Assembly (NCBI RefSeq): GCF_907164915.1
Contig: NC_061863.1
Span: 65,773,364 to 65,837,363, forward strand
DNA from: Impatiens glandulifera
Taxonomy: Eukaryota; Streptophyta; Magnoliopsida; Ericales; Balsaminaceae
Direction: 5' to 3'
DNA length: 64,000 bases
Shown here: positions 11,783-22,710 of the stretch, piece by piece
Numbering within the stretch: the first letter of the stretch is position 1
Layout: every line of letters begins with the position of its first letter
Program-made: the position numbers and the translations under genes
The notes under the pieces: generated by a model
What the model saw: only the letters and a program-made list of their open reading frames with translations
Database searches by the model: none
Told to the model about the DNA's origin: nothing

Positions 11783-14080
11783 TTACAACATATAATCATC
11801 TTTTGCAGGCAGCCTCTTGAAATAGTTAATTGGGAAAGAATGGAGTTTATGGCGAAGCTTCGGATGTCTCAGATAGTAAAACCCTCCTATCAAGACCAAA
11901 GCCCGAAAGGGTACAACGTAGAAGATAATGGCGGTTACTAAGCAAAAGATTGCGAACAAAGTCGAGGCTCTAGGATCCCTCCAGCTCAGCATGGAATTGA
12001 ATCTTTCTAATTGGTTTGCCAACTCACCAGTGATTGTCTGTACTCTCCCTGCAATGTCCCTCAGAGCATCATACCTCTTCCTCACGACCTCCGACGATTT
12101 TGTTGTGGGGAAACTGTCGAATTCTTCATCAAATCCGTCTTCGGTAAACTGTATATGGGCCAGTGAGAGTTGCACGTCCATGTGGGCAGGGTCCTTGGGC
12201 CTGAAACGGAATCTCCAAACTGCGGTTATGAAGAGGTAGAAGAATAGTGTCGGGAGGATCAATTCGGGGTTAAAAACCAACATGAGGAATAAAATGTGGA
12301 ATAAAATGGTAGTGATTGGATTCTTCCATTGTGAGATTTTGTTTAGCCATATCCCAATTGAGTTTAAAGCCGAAGTGGCGTCTTGTAGCCTTTGATAGTT
12401 AGCCTTTGCTCTCCTCAAGCTCCATAACTTCGTGTTCGTGTCCAGCATATAATCGACAACCTCTTTCTTTAGAGGTGGCTCGGCTCGACCCAACTTCGTC
12501 GCGACTATCAATATGGCTTGTCTTCTCAACATTTCACGTACATTCTTATGAAAATCACTAAGAAGATAGTTCATCTTGGGTAACAAAGGTTGCATGTATT
12601 TTTGCATCATGTTCACAAATGATGTGCATGTAAATCTAACCGCCAATTCGATCTCCCCCATCCTCTTTACCCCGGATGGTGATAGAACTATCAAAGGGTA
12701 CGAGTGCGTGTAAACTCGATCCGTTAGGAGAGTCGACAAACGAATTCTGACCTTTCCGATTCTCGAGTCATTCCCATCTCCATTCATATGCCTGTTGTCG
12801 AAGACCCCGATTGTGAGCACCGTACAAGGATCGTAAACCTCCCAAGTGTATTGCTCGTTCCATATGGGCGAAAGGTTTTCAATGATGGTCCTAGTCCTAA
12901 CCCATTTCGGACCATACTTAGCCACACAAAAGGCATCGGTGCAACCTTTACCATCTCTAGTCTTCATTTCGGGTAATCCAACTGCCTTAACGATACCAAG
13001 CTCTAATAGGCCAATGGGGGACTTACACAACGCCCTAGCCGATGGTCTAGTATCGCTTATGTAGTAGGTGGACTCGTCCATGACATGGTACCCACCTTCC
13101 AAAGACATCCTTAATTGAATCCTACATGCGAACTTGTTCACTTTTTTGTCTATCTCGTCCGCTAGCCTAGGTCTTTCGAGCTCGTACCACTTGGGTGTTA
13201 TGTTCTTATCGTCGTTCCTTTTGGCTATTGTTTTAACGGGTATTGCGCACTTGGCAAGAAATTCATCCTTGTTTGGCGACACTCTATCCTCCACAATGAA
13301 AACCAACGTCTCGTCAAACGGCTCAGCAATCACAAACATAAATTCCTCGTTCCAAACAGAGTTGACACCCGTGGACATCCTTGTTTTCAACATTTGGTTT
13401 CCTAGGTTAACACTAACACAAGCTATGGGAACCCTATTTTTATCCGAACTTTCCAAATCTTGACATTCCATAACATTCACCCTCAGGTACCATAGCTTAG
13501 GCATTACATACACTTTCGCGCGGATCCTCACAAGAGCTTCCTCGTTTGGAACCGTGATTGCACCTGAATGCCAAGCGTCGGGAAAGGATTCGTCGGCTTG
13601 AGTTCCTTTCCATACGGCAAGCATGATCAATCCTTTCTTAATCTTATAACCTTTCTTGTCTTCAAGATTGTACCATTGAGCGGCCAACGGGCTGTCTGGT
13701 GGAATGCAGGTTGGGACCTCCGCAAGGTCAAACCGAACTCTTCCAATAGAGACGTCGGCTATCGAGTTCTTGTCTTTCACGACAACCTCAACTTGGGAAG
13801 CTTGAAATTTCTCAAAAGCGAATACTTGATTCCATTCGGGATTTGAATTGTTATTGTAATGAAGGGTGCTGCCGGTGAAGTTTCCAAGCCTTACTTCGAC
13901 ATAAGGGTTGCAACCGCCGGGCACATCCTTACCTTCTAGCTCCCTTGCCTTCACGACACGAACGAACAAAAAGTACATTTTATCGACAAGATCATAAGTG
14001 AAGCCGATCTTACTGGCCTGTGTTTTTGGCGAAATCTTTCTCGGGACATAAGCTAGAGGTTGCATTTTTCTTTTACCCAA
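11783..14080 (-). CDS. Multiple C2 domain and transmembrane region protein (MCTP/FTIP-like), single exon, 765 aa
   Basis: MCTPs are endoplasmic-reticulum-anchored, calcium/phospholipid-binding tethers, often at plasmodesmata; FTIP1 and QUIRKY are named members. Three C2 domains can be placed at about residues 38-165, 198-330 and 363-500, each followed by typical linkers (for example PEWNQVFAF and PIWNEQYTWEVYD). The C-terminal phosphoribosyltransferase-C-like region (about 605-765) carries two hydrophobic segments and ends with the family-type KRLPAKDDYML. Length and the lack of introns match the family. The ATG at 14080 leaves a short basic N-terminus before the TYDLV motif that usually precedes the first C2. 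The gene is intact and converges on copy 1 with a 257-bp gap. Which MCTP subclass it belongs to was not resolved. Confidence 0.93.
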   Translation of the reverse strand: MGKRKMQPLAYVPRKISPKTQASKIGFTYDLVDKMYFLFVRVVKARELEGKDVPGGCNPYVEVRLGNFTGSTLHYNNNSNPEWNQVFAFEKFQASQVEVVVKDKNSIADVSIGRVRFDLAEVPTCIPPDSPLAAQWYNLEDKKGYKIKKGLIMLAVWKGTQADESFPDAWHSGAITVPNEEALVRIRAKVYVMPKLWYLRVNVMECQDLESSDKNRVPIACVSVNLGNQMLKTRMSTGVNSVWNEEFMFVIAEPFDETLVFIVEDRVSPNKDEFLAKCAIPVKTIAKRNDDKNITPKWYELERPRLADEIDKKVNKFACRIQLRMSLEGGYHVMDESTYYISDTRPSARALCKSPIGLLELGIVKAVGLPEMKTRDGKGCTDAFCVAKYGPKWVRTRTIIENLSPIWNEQYTWEVYDPCTVLTIGVFDNRHMNGDGNDSRIGKVRIRLSTLLTDRVYTHSYPLIVLSPSGVKRMGEIELAVRFTCTSFVNMMQKYMQPLLPKMNYLLSDFHKNVREMLRRQAILIVATKLGRAEPPLKKEVVDYMLDTNTKLWSLRRAKANYQRLQDATSALNSIGIWLNKISQWKNPITTILFHILFLMLVFNPELILPTLFFYLFITAVWRFRFRPKDPAHMDVQLSLAHIQFTEDGFDEEFDSFPTTKSSEVVRKRYDALRDIAGRVQTITGELANQLERFNSMLSWRDPRASTLFAIFCLVTAIIFYVVPFRALVLIGGFYYLRHPKLRHKLHSFPINYFKRLPAKDDYML

Positions 14081-14159
14081 TACAACAAACTAATCGATTT
14101 GAATTGAAAAAGGTAGAAAGTATTTGAAGTTTGAACACTTGAGACAAGGGGTGGGGTGA

Positions 14160-14170
14160 CTATAAATATA
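14160..14170 (-). promoter_or_regulatory. Candidate TATA box for the MCTP gene
   Basis: The minus strand reads TATATTTATAG about 80-90 bases upstream of the MCTP ATG, within a short leader-like stretch. Position fits a core promoter. AT-rich surroundings make chance matches likely. Confidence 0.4.
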
Positions 14171-15339
14171 TATTATTGGTTGAGAAGTGATATTAGAACA
14201 CGAAATCTATACTAATCTTGCAAAATGATGTTTTGGTGGGCTAATTAATGAATTTTTATTAATACCAAAAAAAAATACTATATACTGACCTCTTGTCTTT
14301 TTATTATTTTTTATTTTATAAAAACATATATTTTTCTCTATACAATCAATTATAAACTAAGTCCCATTTGCATCAAAGCTCTTATAGCTTTTATGATGAA
14401 TATTAAATTTTACATTATCTCATATTTTAATTCTAACTAAAAATGCTTAAATTAAAGTGTATAACAATAACAGTTAAAAAGAAAACATGTGAGATTGTTA
14501 GGTTGTTATTAAAAATTCAAGATGATTCCTTATTTTAATTTGATATATCTATTATCTTTAAATAAAATTGTCGGCTTCTTTTGGTATGCATTTTCAAATT
14601 TTAATTTAATTAATACATTTATTATATTAATTAAAAATCACAGTAATCTATCGTGTTTACAAAAATAAAACATTTACTTAGGATCCAAATATATATATAT
14701 ATATATATATATTTTCAGATTTAATTTTGAGTGACATCTTTTGATAAATAAAAATTTTCAAATAGGATAATGTGGTGTACATTTAAATAATAACGTCACT
14801 TTCACACTTAATACAAGCTAAGTATTTTTATAAAATTAGAGGTTGAATATAAAAAGTATTGTATTATTAATTTTATTTTTTAAATTAACATTATTCATTA
14901 TTGACAATATTACACTTTTGTCCCTTTAACTATCTTAATGTGTTAAAAGTTCTAGTAATAATATTTTTGAAAGTTTTAACTTTCTTACTTGTTAGTGCAA
15001 TAACTAATAAGATTATAACATGTGAATTGTGTTATAATCTATGATTTTAGTTTTAATTTAATTTAGTAAATTATTTAATTTTATTAGTAATATGGATCAT
15101 CCATCTATGTGGTTTCTTGTTCCTTGAAAATGTTGACTAAAATGGTAGTGTGAGATATGAAAGCTTGATTTTGATACATAATTTGTATGGTTGTCAATTA
15201 ATAAAAACAAATGAATGTCCATTCAATAACCTGAAATAATACTATGCTTATTTTTATTTTTTAAAATGTAGTACTTAACTCTTCTTTCTTTATTTTTTCA
15301 AAATTAAGCCATCATATTATATTTTATATATATAAAGTG
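14171..15339. other. AT-rich intergenic DNA, no gene seen
   Basis: AT-rich sequence with a (AT)n tract at 14689-14712 and no coding frame. Nothing further is supportable. Confidence 0.6.
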
Positions 15340-15367
15340 TTCGGATTGCTGAGTCGATAGTTATGGT

Positions 15368-15427
<60 letters not shown>

Positions 15428-16053
15428 AAAATGGATATTTGGGTCAAATTATGGGTTAAACAGTCCATAAATTTAAAACGGTTATTTTTAAAAAAAAATA
15501 CTATAGGTATGTTTCGAACTTGTAACCTAATAAAAACAAATACATTGAGGAAAATATATGATGAGATATGTGAGAAAATGAGTTGTTTTATCGCAAGTGA
15601 ATAAATATGAAATAAGAGTGTTCTATTTTTTATTTTTATTTTAATATATTATTCGTGATTTATTAAAAAAATTAAACATTAAATACATATTATTATAATT
15701 TTTTTTTATTAATTTTTTTTATATTTTTATCCATTTACAAATCTTTCAAATATATATATACATATGCTTAATTTTCAAAGTGTCTGGATTGTCGGGTCTC
15801 ACTGTGATTAATTTGGATATATATATTAAAGAAAATGGATATTTGGGTCAGATTGTGAGTTAACCCGCCTATAAACTTAAAACGGTTAAAACTAAAACTA
15901 AAAATGTTATACGTATGTTTTGAACTTAAAACATAACAAAAACAAGTGTAACGTTTTAACCAACTAGGTTAATAAGATTTTTTATTTTAAATTCAATACC
16001 AAATTTGATGAACGCGGGACATTTTAACAATATAAGTTCAATTTTTTAACTGA

Positions 16054-16114
<61 letters not shown>

Positions 16115-16700
16115 ATGCTTAATTTTCAAAGTGTCTGAATTGTTGGGTCGAGAGTTTTGGTTAATTTGAATATATACGTGAGAGTAATTGAATACTTGGG
16201 TCGGATTGTGGGTTGACCCACCCATAAATTTAAAACGGTTAAAAATAAAATTAAAATGCTATCACATTTATACTGTAATTTTTTTTTCACGGATTTTTAT
16301 ATCATTACTCGTGTAAATACACGGGTTACATGCTAATTATTTTAATATGATACTTAATTTCAAAGTGTCCGAATTGTCGGGTCGAGAGTTATAGTTAATT
16401 TGAATATATATGTGAGAACTTGGGTCGGATTGTGAGTTAAACTGTTCATAAACTTAAAACGGTTAAAAATAAAATTAAAAAATACTATTGACTTTTAACT
16501 TAATAAATACAAGTATATAAAGGAAAAATATGTGAGAAGATGAGTTGTTTTACTAAAGGTGAACAAATGTGAAATAAGAGTGTTTTTTTTTTTTTAATAT
16601 ATTATTCGTGATTTATTAAAAAAATTAAACATTAAATATATATATTATTATAATATTTTATTAATTTTATTTATATTTTTTTCATTCGTGTACATATAAA
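15340..16700 (+). repeat. Clustered array of a dispersed repeat, four diverged copies
   Basis: A motif beginning AAGTGT(C/T)(C/T)GGATTG and continuing through GGGTCGGATTGTG and TAAAACGGTTA recurs at about 15340, 15777, 16124 and 16357. Copies 1 and 4 share a longer body through GAGTTGTTTTA and TTATTCGTGATTTATT (to about 15740 and 16700). Long (TA)n tracts interrupt copies 1 and 2 (15373-15422, 16057-16109). The third copy ends in a Helitron-like 3' terminus (16308-16336). It is probably a non-autonomous transposon family; no protein is encoded. Confidence 0.65.
16308..16336 (+). mobile_element. Helitron-like 3' terminus
   Basis: A stem-loop CTCGTGTA..TACACGGG (one G-T pair), then seven bases and CTAA followed by T. 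Helitrons end in a hairpin shortly before CTRR and insert between A and T, so the end fits. No TC 5' end or Rep/helicase gene was found, so this is a candidate terminus only. Confidence 0.4.
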
Positions 16701-18800
16701 TCTTTAAAATTATTTTAATAGCCTCTGATAATAAAAATAAATATAAAATTATTTCCCTATAAAATATAAACTTGTTAGTACAATATTTTTTCTTACCTCT
16801 TTATTTCTATTTTTATTATAAAACTCTGCGCGGAGGCACCGGCCTTTTCCATTTGCTGCAAACAGGTCCCTCTGCTCTTCCACTCTTTTTTTCTTCACCC
16901 CGAACTTTGAATGTGGCCTGAAGCCTGATGGTCTTTTATTGTAGGCCTTCGGCCTTTAACGTTGGGCTGGTCTAGTCTGCGGGCTAGGCCCATTAGTTTG
17001 GCTGTACTAGGCCTGCCAAAATTTTAAAAATACAACTTGATTAAATTTTATTTATTTATTTTATAACAATAATATATCATATATATTTTGAATCATATAT
17101 TATTATATTGAATATATATATTTAGTCTATTTTATTTAAATTGTTGATATAATTAATTAACATTTGATTGATACACAACAATATCAAATTAAATTTAAAT
17201 TTTGTATAATGAGTTCGAATAAATTATTTTTTAAATTAATTTATTAGTTCTGTTATTTAAATTATCTTTCTTTAATTTTAATTTGTATCTTTAAAAAATA
17301 AATCTAAAAAATTTAATTAGTTCGGAAATGCAATCAACCCAACAAAACCCGGACAACCCGCCGGTTGGATCAAAATTCCGGCAACCCGAATTAACCCACC
17401 AGGTTTATCTTATTTAAAAAAAATCACTTCTTTTCTTTCTCACTTATCACTCTCTCCGTTTTTTCTCACCGTTTTTTGGTTCTCATTAATTACCTATTTC
17501 TAGTTTCATGTGGGTAAATTATTAATTTATAGTTCTAGACACTAAGAATGACAAACTCTTTTATTCACTTCAAGTTTCACCTACTACCTGAACCAATTGA
17601 TTATGCTTTTATCGGACTAAAAAAAACGATTTAAGGTGACATTGTAAATCATAATTTAAACTTAGTTTCTTCTCCAGATAAAAATATAGTTATCAAAAAA
17701 TTGAAGGTTTTAATTTGATTTAAAGTCTTATCAATAATCAATTAAGTCTCTTTTATTTCAACTTCTTTTAAGTTATTATCAAATTTTAGTTCTTATAGTT
17801 GATGACACTAATTTGATATTATTTTGAGGTTCATATATATACTTCATATATTGATTATTAGATCTCTAAATTATATTTTTATGTGTAGTTTCATCTCTAC
17901 TTTAAGTATTATTATATAAATAATTTAATGGATTCTTGCTATTTTGTTATTATATGAACTTGCCGGTTGAATCAGTCGATCCAATGCCTTGGTTGATGAT
18001 CGGGTCAAGTTTCAAAACTGTTTGCTTTTAACCACTCAGATCTGAGTTCACTTTGTGTTGCCTTGTTTAACTAGTCGATTTTTTAAATTTAAATTTTTTA
18101 AATTTCCTTTAATCATTTTGTGAGTTGTTTTTTCTCGTGATATTATTAATTTATGTTTGAATTTGTGCTTTTATCTTTCTTAACAACACAAACAAAATTT
18201 GAAATAATTAAATCTATAATATTTTTTACATGTTCATCGAAGAGTTATTATAATTGAGATTTCATATGAAAATTATATTTAATTTATATAAATATTTAAA
18301 ATGAAACCATGCACGGAGCACATTGAATGTTAGTCAGATTGCCTGCCCGAGAAAGATAGGTGAGGTGGTAAATAGAGGGGAATTAAATGAAAGTAGGTAG
18401 AAGAAACTTTAATAGAGCTGGGGAATAAATACACAAATTAATTCTGGGACCCGTCGATATGATATCAAGTAGGTTAGGTCAGGTGTCTTCATGACCCACT
18501 TTGTCAAATTCTTCCCTGTCCTAAGCCAAACCCAACAAATACAATTTTATAAATATTAATAGTTACATCCCTATTATAGTGCATGTGCTTAATCTAACAA
18601 ATTTGTTAAACATGATCTGAGTTCCATTCTCTTTTATAAATATAAATTCAATAAAGTTATTCAAGGGCCAAGGGGTAAGAGTGATTGCTAAAAAAAACAA
18701 AAAATGATGTAAAATTGTATTATATTCATATAGTTAAGATAGAGTTAAAATAATAAAATTAGAAAATGACAATAAACAAAAGGCTGTTAGTATTGAAAAA
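16701..18800. other. Intergenic DNA with a GC-richer patch and CCGGTT-type repeat traces
   Basis: At 16830-17030 base composition rises, but no frame looks coding. CCGGTTGGATC-type text near 17365 and TTGCCGGTTGAATC near 17962 are in roughly opposite senses and recall a common dispersed plant repeat with loosely inverted ends about 0.6 kb apart. Evidence is weak. The rest is AT-rich without genes. Confidence 0.35.
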
Positions 18801-19619
18801 CAATTAATTAAACGGTCTTGATTTGAGCAGATGATGACATGGCCAGCCACGTAGAGCGTGACGCAGGATGAGAGAGTTGACGTGGCGCGATAGTGAGTTT
18901 TGATCCGACGTCTCTGAGGCCCAGCCACGCTGCGATATATATATTTATTGCTTTTATTATATCTTTTATGTGTTTCAGAAAGGTCAACTTTTTCTTTCCC
19001 GATTATTTCCGTTGTTTCTTGGTTATTACTATTTGAAATATTTGTAATTTTTATGAAAATCCAAAAAAAGGTTTAAGAGCATTAAAAGAAGATGTGGTTG
19101 AGTCTGGAGCGGAGTTAAAACAGGAATTAATTCCATTTTGAGTGAAGCATTTGCAGATGAAGGACAAAGGACAAGAAAGAGTAACACGAGGATGATGCTA
19201 TTATTCAAAGAACGTTCAAATTCTACTTTATAAATAAATCTTTTTATAATATTCATCATATCATCATCTCTCTTCTTGGATCGCTAATCGCTCCTCATTT
19301 TAGGTATTTCATCTTCTCTCTTCTTTTCTTTATAAATCTTATTTCTCTATTTTAGATGAAGCATATGCACTATATATTGCTTCTTATTTTGTTTAATTTA
19401 ACTATGTTCAAACCTCTCATTATGATTTTTTGGATTTTTTCCACCGACAAAATAAAATACAAATTGTTGGACAAAAAATGTTCTCAAATCTATTTTATTT
19501 CTACAAATATTATTACTTAAGAAAAATCATTTATTTTAATACGTTTTTATACTAAATACAAATTAAACTTTTACAATTTTATTAAACGAAGGTAAATATT
19601 AAATACCCTTTCGATCCTC

Positions 19620-19620
<1 letters not shown>
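18801..19620. other. Intergenic DNA, no gene seen
   Basis: A short GC-richer patch (about 18830-18935) contains ACGTGG-core words of the G-box type. No coding frame follows within 3.7 kb, so a promoter call is not justified. The remainder is AT-rich. Confidence 0.5.
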
Positions 19621-19698
<78 letters not shown>

Positions 19699-19699
19699 A

Positions 19700-19732
<33 letters not shown>

Positions 19733-19746
19733 AATATATATATAAA
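19621..19746. repeat. Compound microsatellite (ATT)n then (TA)n
   Basis: About fifteen ATT units (19621-19667) run into an imperfect TA/TAAA tract. It creates a spurious poly-Asn/poly-Ile-Tyr frame on the minus strand. Confidence 0.95.
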
Positions 19747-20865
19747 GGATCGTGTATAAATAATAAATAAAATAGAGCTTATAAAAAATTTGAAGAAGGA
19801 CATGTTTGTTTAGGACATATAAAAATATCTATAACCAATTATAATACTTAAATTTAATTTAAAATTCTAATATATATATATATATAACATTTTTAATCAA
19901 TACTTTTAAAATAATAATTTTTTATTAAATATTAATATATTTTAAAACTTATTAATTCAATAATACCCCAAACAAAACATTAATTTAAGAATTTGTTTGA
20001 TGTTTTATTTGAGAACTTTTAATTTTTGTTTGATAAAAAAAATTAATTAATTAATTAGTATAATTAAGGACTTGTACGAATTTTTTAAAATTTAAATTTT
20101 ATAAAATAAATAAAAATAATTTAATTAATAAAATAAATGATTCAATGGTTAGAATATAGTGATTTTGATATAGATATTTTCTTAAAAAAAACATATATTA
20201 GAATATTTAAATAATCCTTATTCAAACAATCAGTTAATATAACAATTGAAATTTTGACTAATTGAGCCAACAACATGACAAAATCACAACTCTAAACTCA
20301 TTATAAAAAACAAACAAAATAAGAAAATAGTTCCAAAATAATAATTTTATATGTGCCTTTAAACACCTTTCTTTTTCAATCTTGGTTTGGACCAAAGTAA
20401 GTCATCAATTTTTGGTCAAACATTTTGATTAAAAATGTTGTATTAGATAAAATAATATTTTAGATCCTAACTTCAAAATTTAATTTTATATCTCTCCTCT
20501 CTTTCTTCAAATTATCTCACAATATATTAACCTCATTTCTCTTTTCCTTCTAAAATTTACAAAACACAGATTTTTTTTTTATGACAAGTATAACATTTGT
20601 TTTTAATTCTAGTAAAGATTTTTTTTCATAATTATTAAAATACAAAAAAAAAAAAAAAGTTTAGATGTCTATGGTGTAAACTTGAATCTCCAAAATTGTA
20701 GATCCACGTTATTCATGATGAACAACTCAATTCATATGTGCAAGTTATTAATTACTATGAACTCAAATTTATAAAAAAAATATATTTTTCTTTTTTCTTT
20801 TTTTTCTTGTCAATTTTTTAGTGAAACGTCCATCTTTGACTAATTGTTTAATATATATAATAAAA

Positions 20866-21045
20866 TAAATAAATTTGGTCTGGACAGCCTAATATATATT
20901 ATGTCTTATTTTATATAAATTTATTATAATAAATAGATTATTGGAATAATTTTAAGTAAATAAATTTGGTCTGAACAGCCTAATATATATTGTCTTATTA
21001 TATATAAATTTATTATAATAAATAGATTATTGGAATAATATTGTT
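20866..21045. repeat. Tandem duplication, about 91-bp unit, two copies
   Basis: AAATTTGGTCTG(G/A)ACAGCC starts at 20871 and again at 20962. Each is followed by the same AT-rich body ending ATAGATTATTGGAATAAT. Copies differ by a few substitutions and small indels, so the duplication is fairly recent. No gene is involved. Confidence 0.85.
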
Positions 21046-21471
21046 AATTAAGTTTTGAGAAGAGAAGTATTTTTTTGGTAGACATATTTAAAGATATTAA
21101 TATATAATAATAAATTATTATTTTTTAAAATAAAAAATATTTTAGTATATTGGTTAAAAATATTAAATAGAGAGGGAATGAAATAATATTTCATTATGGT
21201 TGAATTTTTATATATAAAAAAAAAACAATAACATTAAGGATAATTAATAGCCCCAAATAAGTCACAGATAAATACAATTTGATTATAGGTTGTCAAGGTT
21301 GATTTTATATTTGAAACAAATAAAAAACATTTTATTGTGGAAAATAAAAATAAAATTATATTAATTAGTTAAATATGAATGAAAATCACTAAAATCATAA
21401 TATAATAGTTTAGAAGGGAGATCTGGAAGATTTTTGATATAATATTGTATTCAATTTGTATATAACTTTTG

Positions 21472-21474
<3 letters not shown>

Positions 21475-21563
<89 letters not shown>
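21475..21563. repeat. Long (AT)n microsatellite
   Basis: An almost uninterrupted AT dinucleotide run of about 89 bases, the longest in the window. The flanking DNA (21046-22579) is AT-rich and without genes. Confidence 0.97.
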
Positions 21564-21567
<4 letters not shown>

Positions 21568-22579
21568 TATATAAACATATGATAAAATTACGAATTAAAA
21601 ATGAAGCCTATTCTAAATAAAAGAATTGAGAAAATTCTTTTCAAGGGCCAATAACAAATCCTAATACATTATAAACAAGGTAGATGTTAATTAAATATAA
21701 TTTATATATTTATATAACATGTGGAGACCGAGTCTTCAATCTCGACTAATTCTCCTACCTTGGTCGATCAGTAGAAGTCATTCGTTCTCAATGACTTAAG
21801 ACTTTTTCAAAACTATAAATAAAAAACAATTACTTTTTATTTTGATTAATTCTCATTCCCTCGTTTATTCTAAAAAAAACTAAACTATTAATAAAACAAC
21901 CTCACAAAATAAACAAAACAAAAGACTAGCAATTTTCTATCTTTCTTTCTATTATTTAAATGAAACTCTTTTTTTTATATGTACATGAGTCAGCTTGAAG
22001 TGAAACACAATATAAAAACACTGTATATAGGTTCTATTAGAATAAATCTGGAAATCAATTTGCTAAGAAAAATCAAACATATTTAGTTGGACTTTTACTC
22101 GCAAAAGTCTACAGACAATTATTGGACAATAATCAACCAAACTATTCTCAATAATGACTAGTTCCCATGCCACATATTTAAAAAATAATAATAATTAAAT
22201 ACAATTTTATTTTATTAATTTTATTAAATATTTTAAAATCTAATCATAATTTCACTCACTCAATTTTTTTTAATCAAAATACAAAAATATAATCTAATTT
22301 TCAAAAAATAATCATTTTATCAATATATATTAATATCTTTTAAATCTTTTGCATAAAAAACCCACATTTTCAAAATTATTACCCATCAAACATTATTTAT
22401 ATAAATCAAAGTTTATTTAAATAAGTTTAAAAAGTAAGAAAGACTAGGATAAATCTTGAATAAACAATATTCTTTATAATATTTTAAAACGTGAAATGTT
22501 AAGGAATCTCTTAGTCATTTTATTTTTTTATTTAAAAAAAACTCAAAATATCCTATACCAAACAAGTCCTAATATATAT

Positions 22580-22589
22580 CTATATATAG
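22580..22589 (+). promoter_or_regulatory. Candidate TATA box of copy 2
   Basis: CTATATATAG lies about 120 bases upstream of the ATG at 22711 and is followed by a mixed-composition leader. Spacing suits a plant core promoter; the AT-rich context lowers confidence. Confidence 0.4.
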
Positions 22590-22710
22590 TTCCTCATCCA
22601 AGTTGTATTCATGAATCATTCCTAACATCATATTTTATGCATTGATCTATTTCCTTGTGTTTAGTGTGTTGATTATTGGATAGATAAGTAACAAATAATT
22701 AAATCTTAAG

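Noticed and set aside
18830..18935. ACGTGG-containing GC-richer patch as a promoter
   Set aside because: No gene follows in either direction at a sensible distance.
19582..19803. Minus-strand frame with poly-Asn and Ile-Tyr
   Set aside because: Translation of the (ATT)n/(TA)n microsatellite.
21369..21578. Minus-strand frame rich in alternating Ile-Tyr
   Set aside because: Translation of the (AT)n tract.
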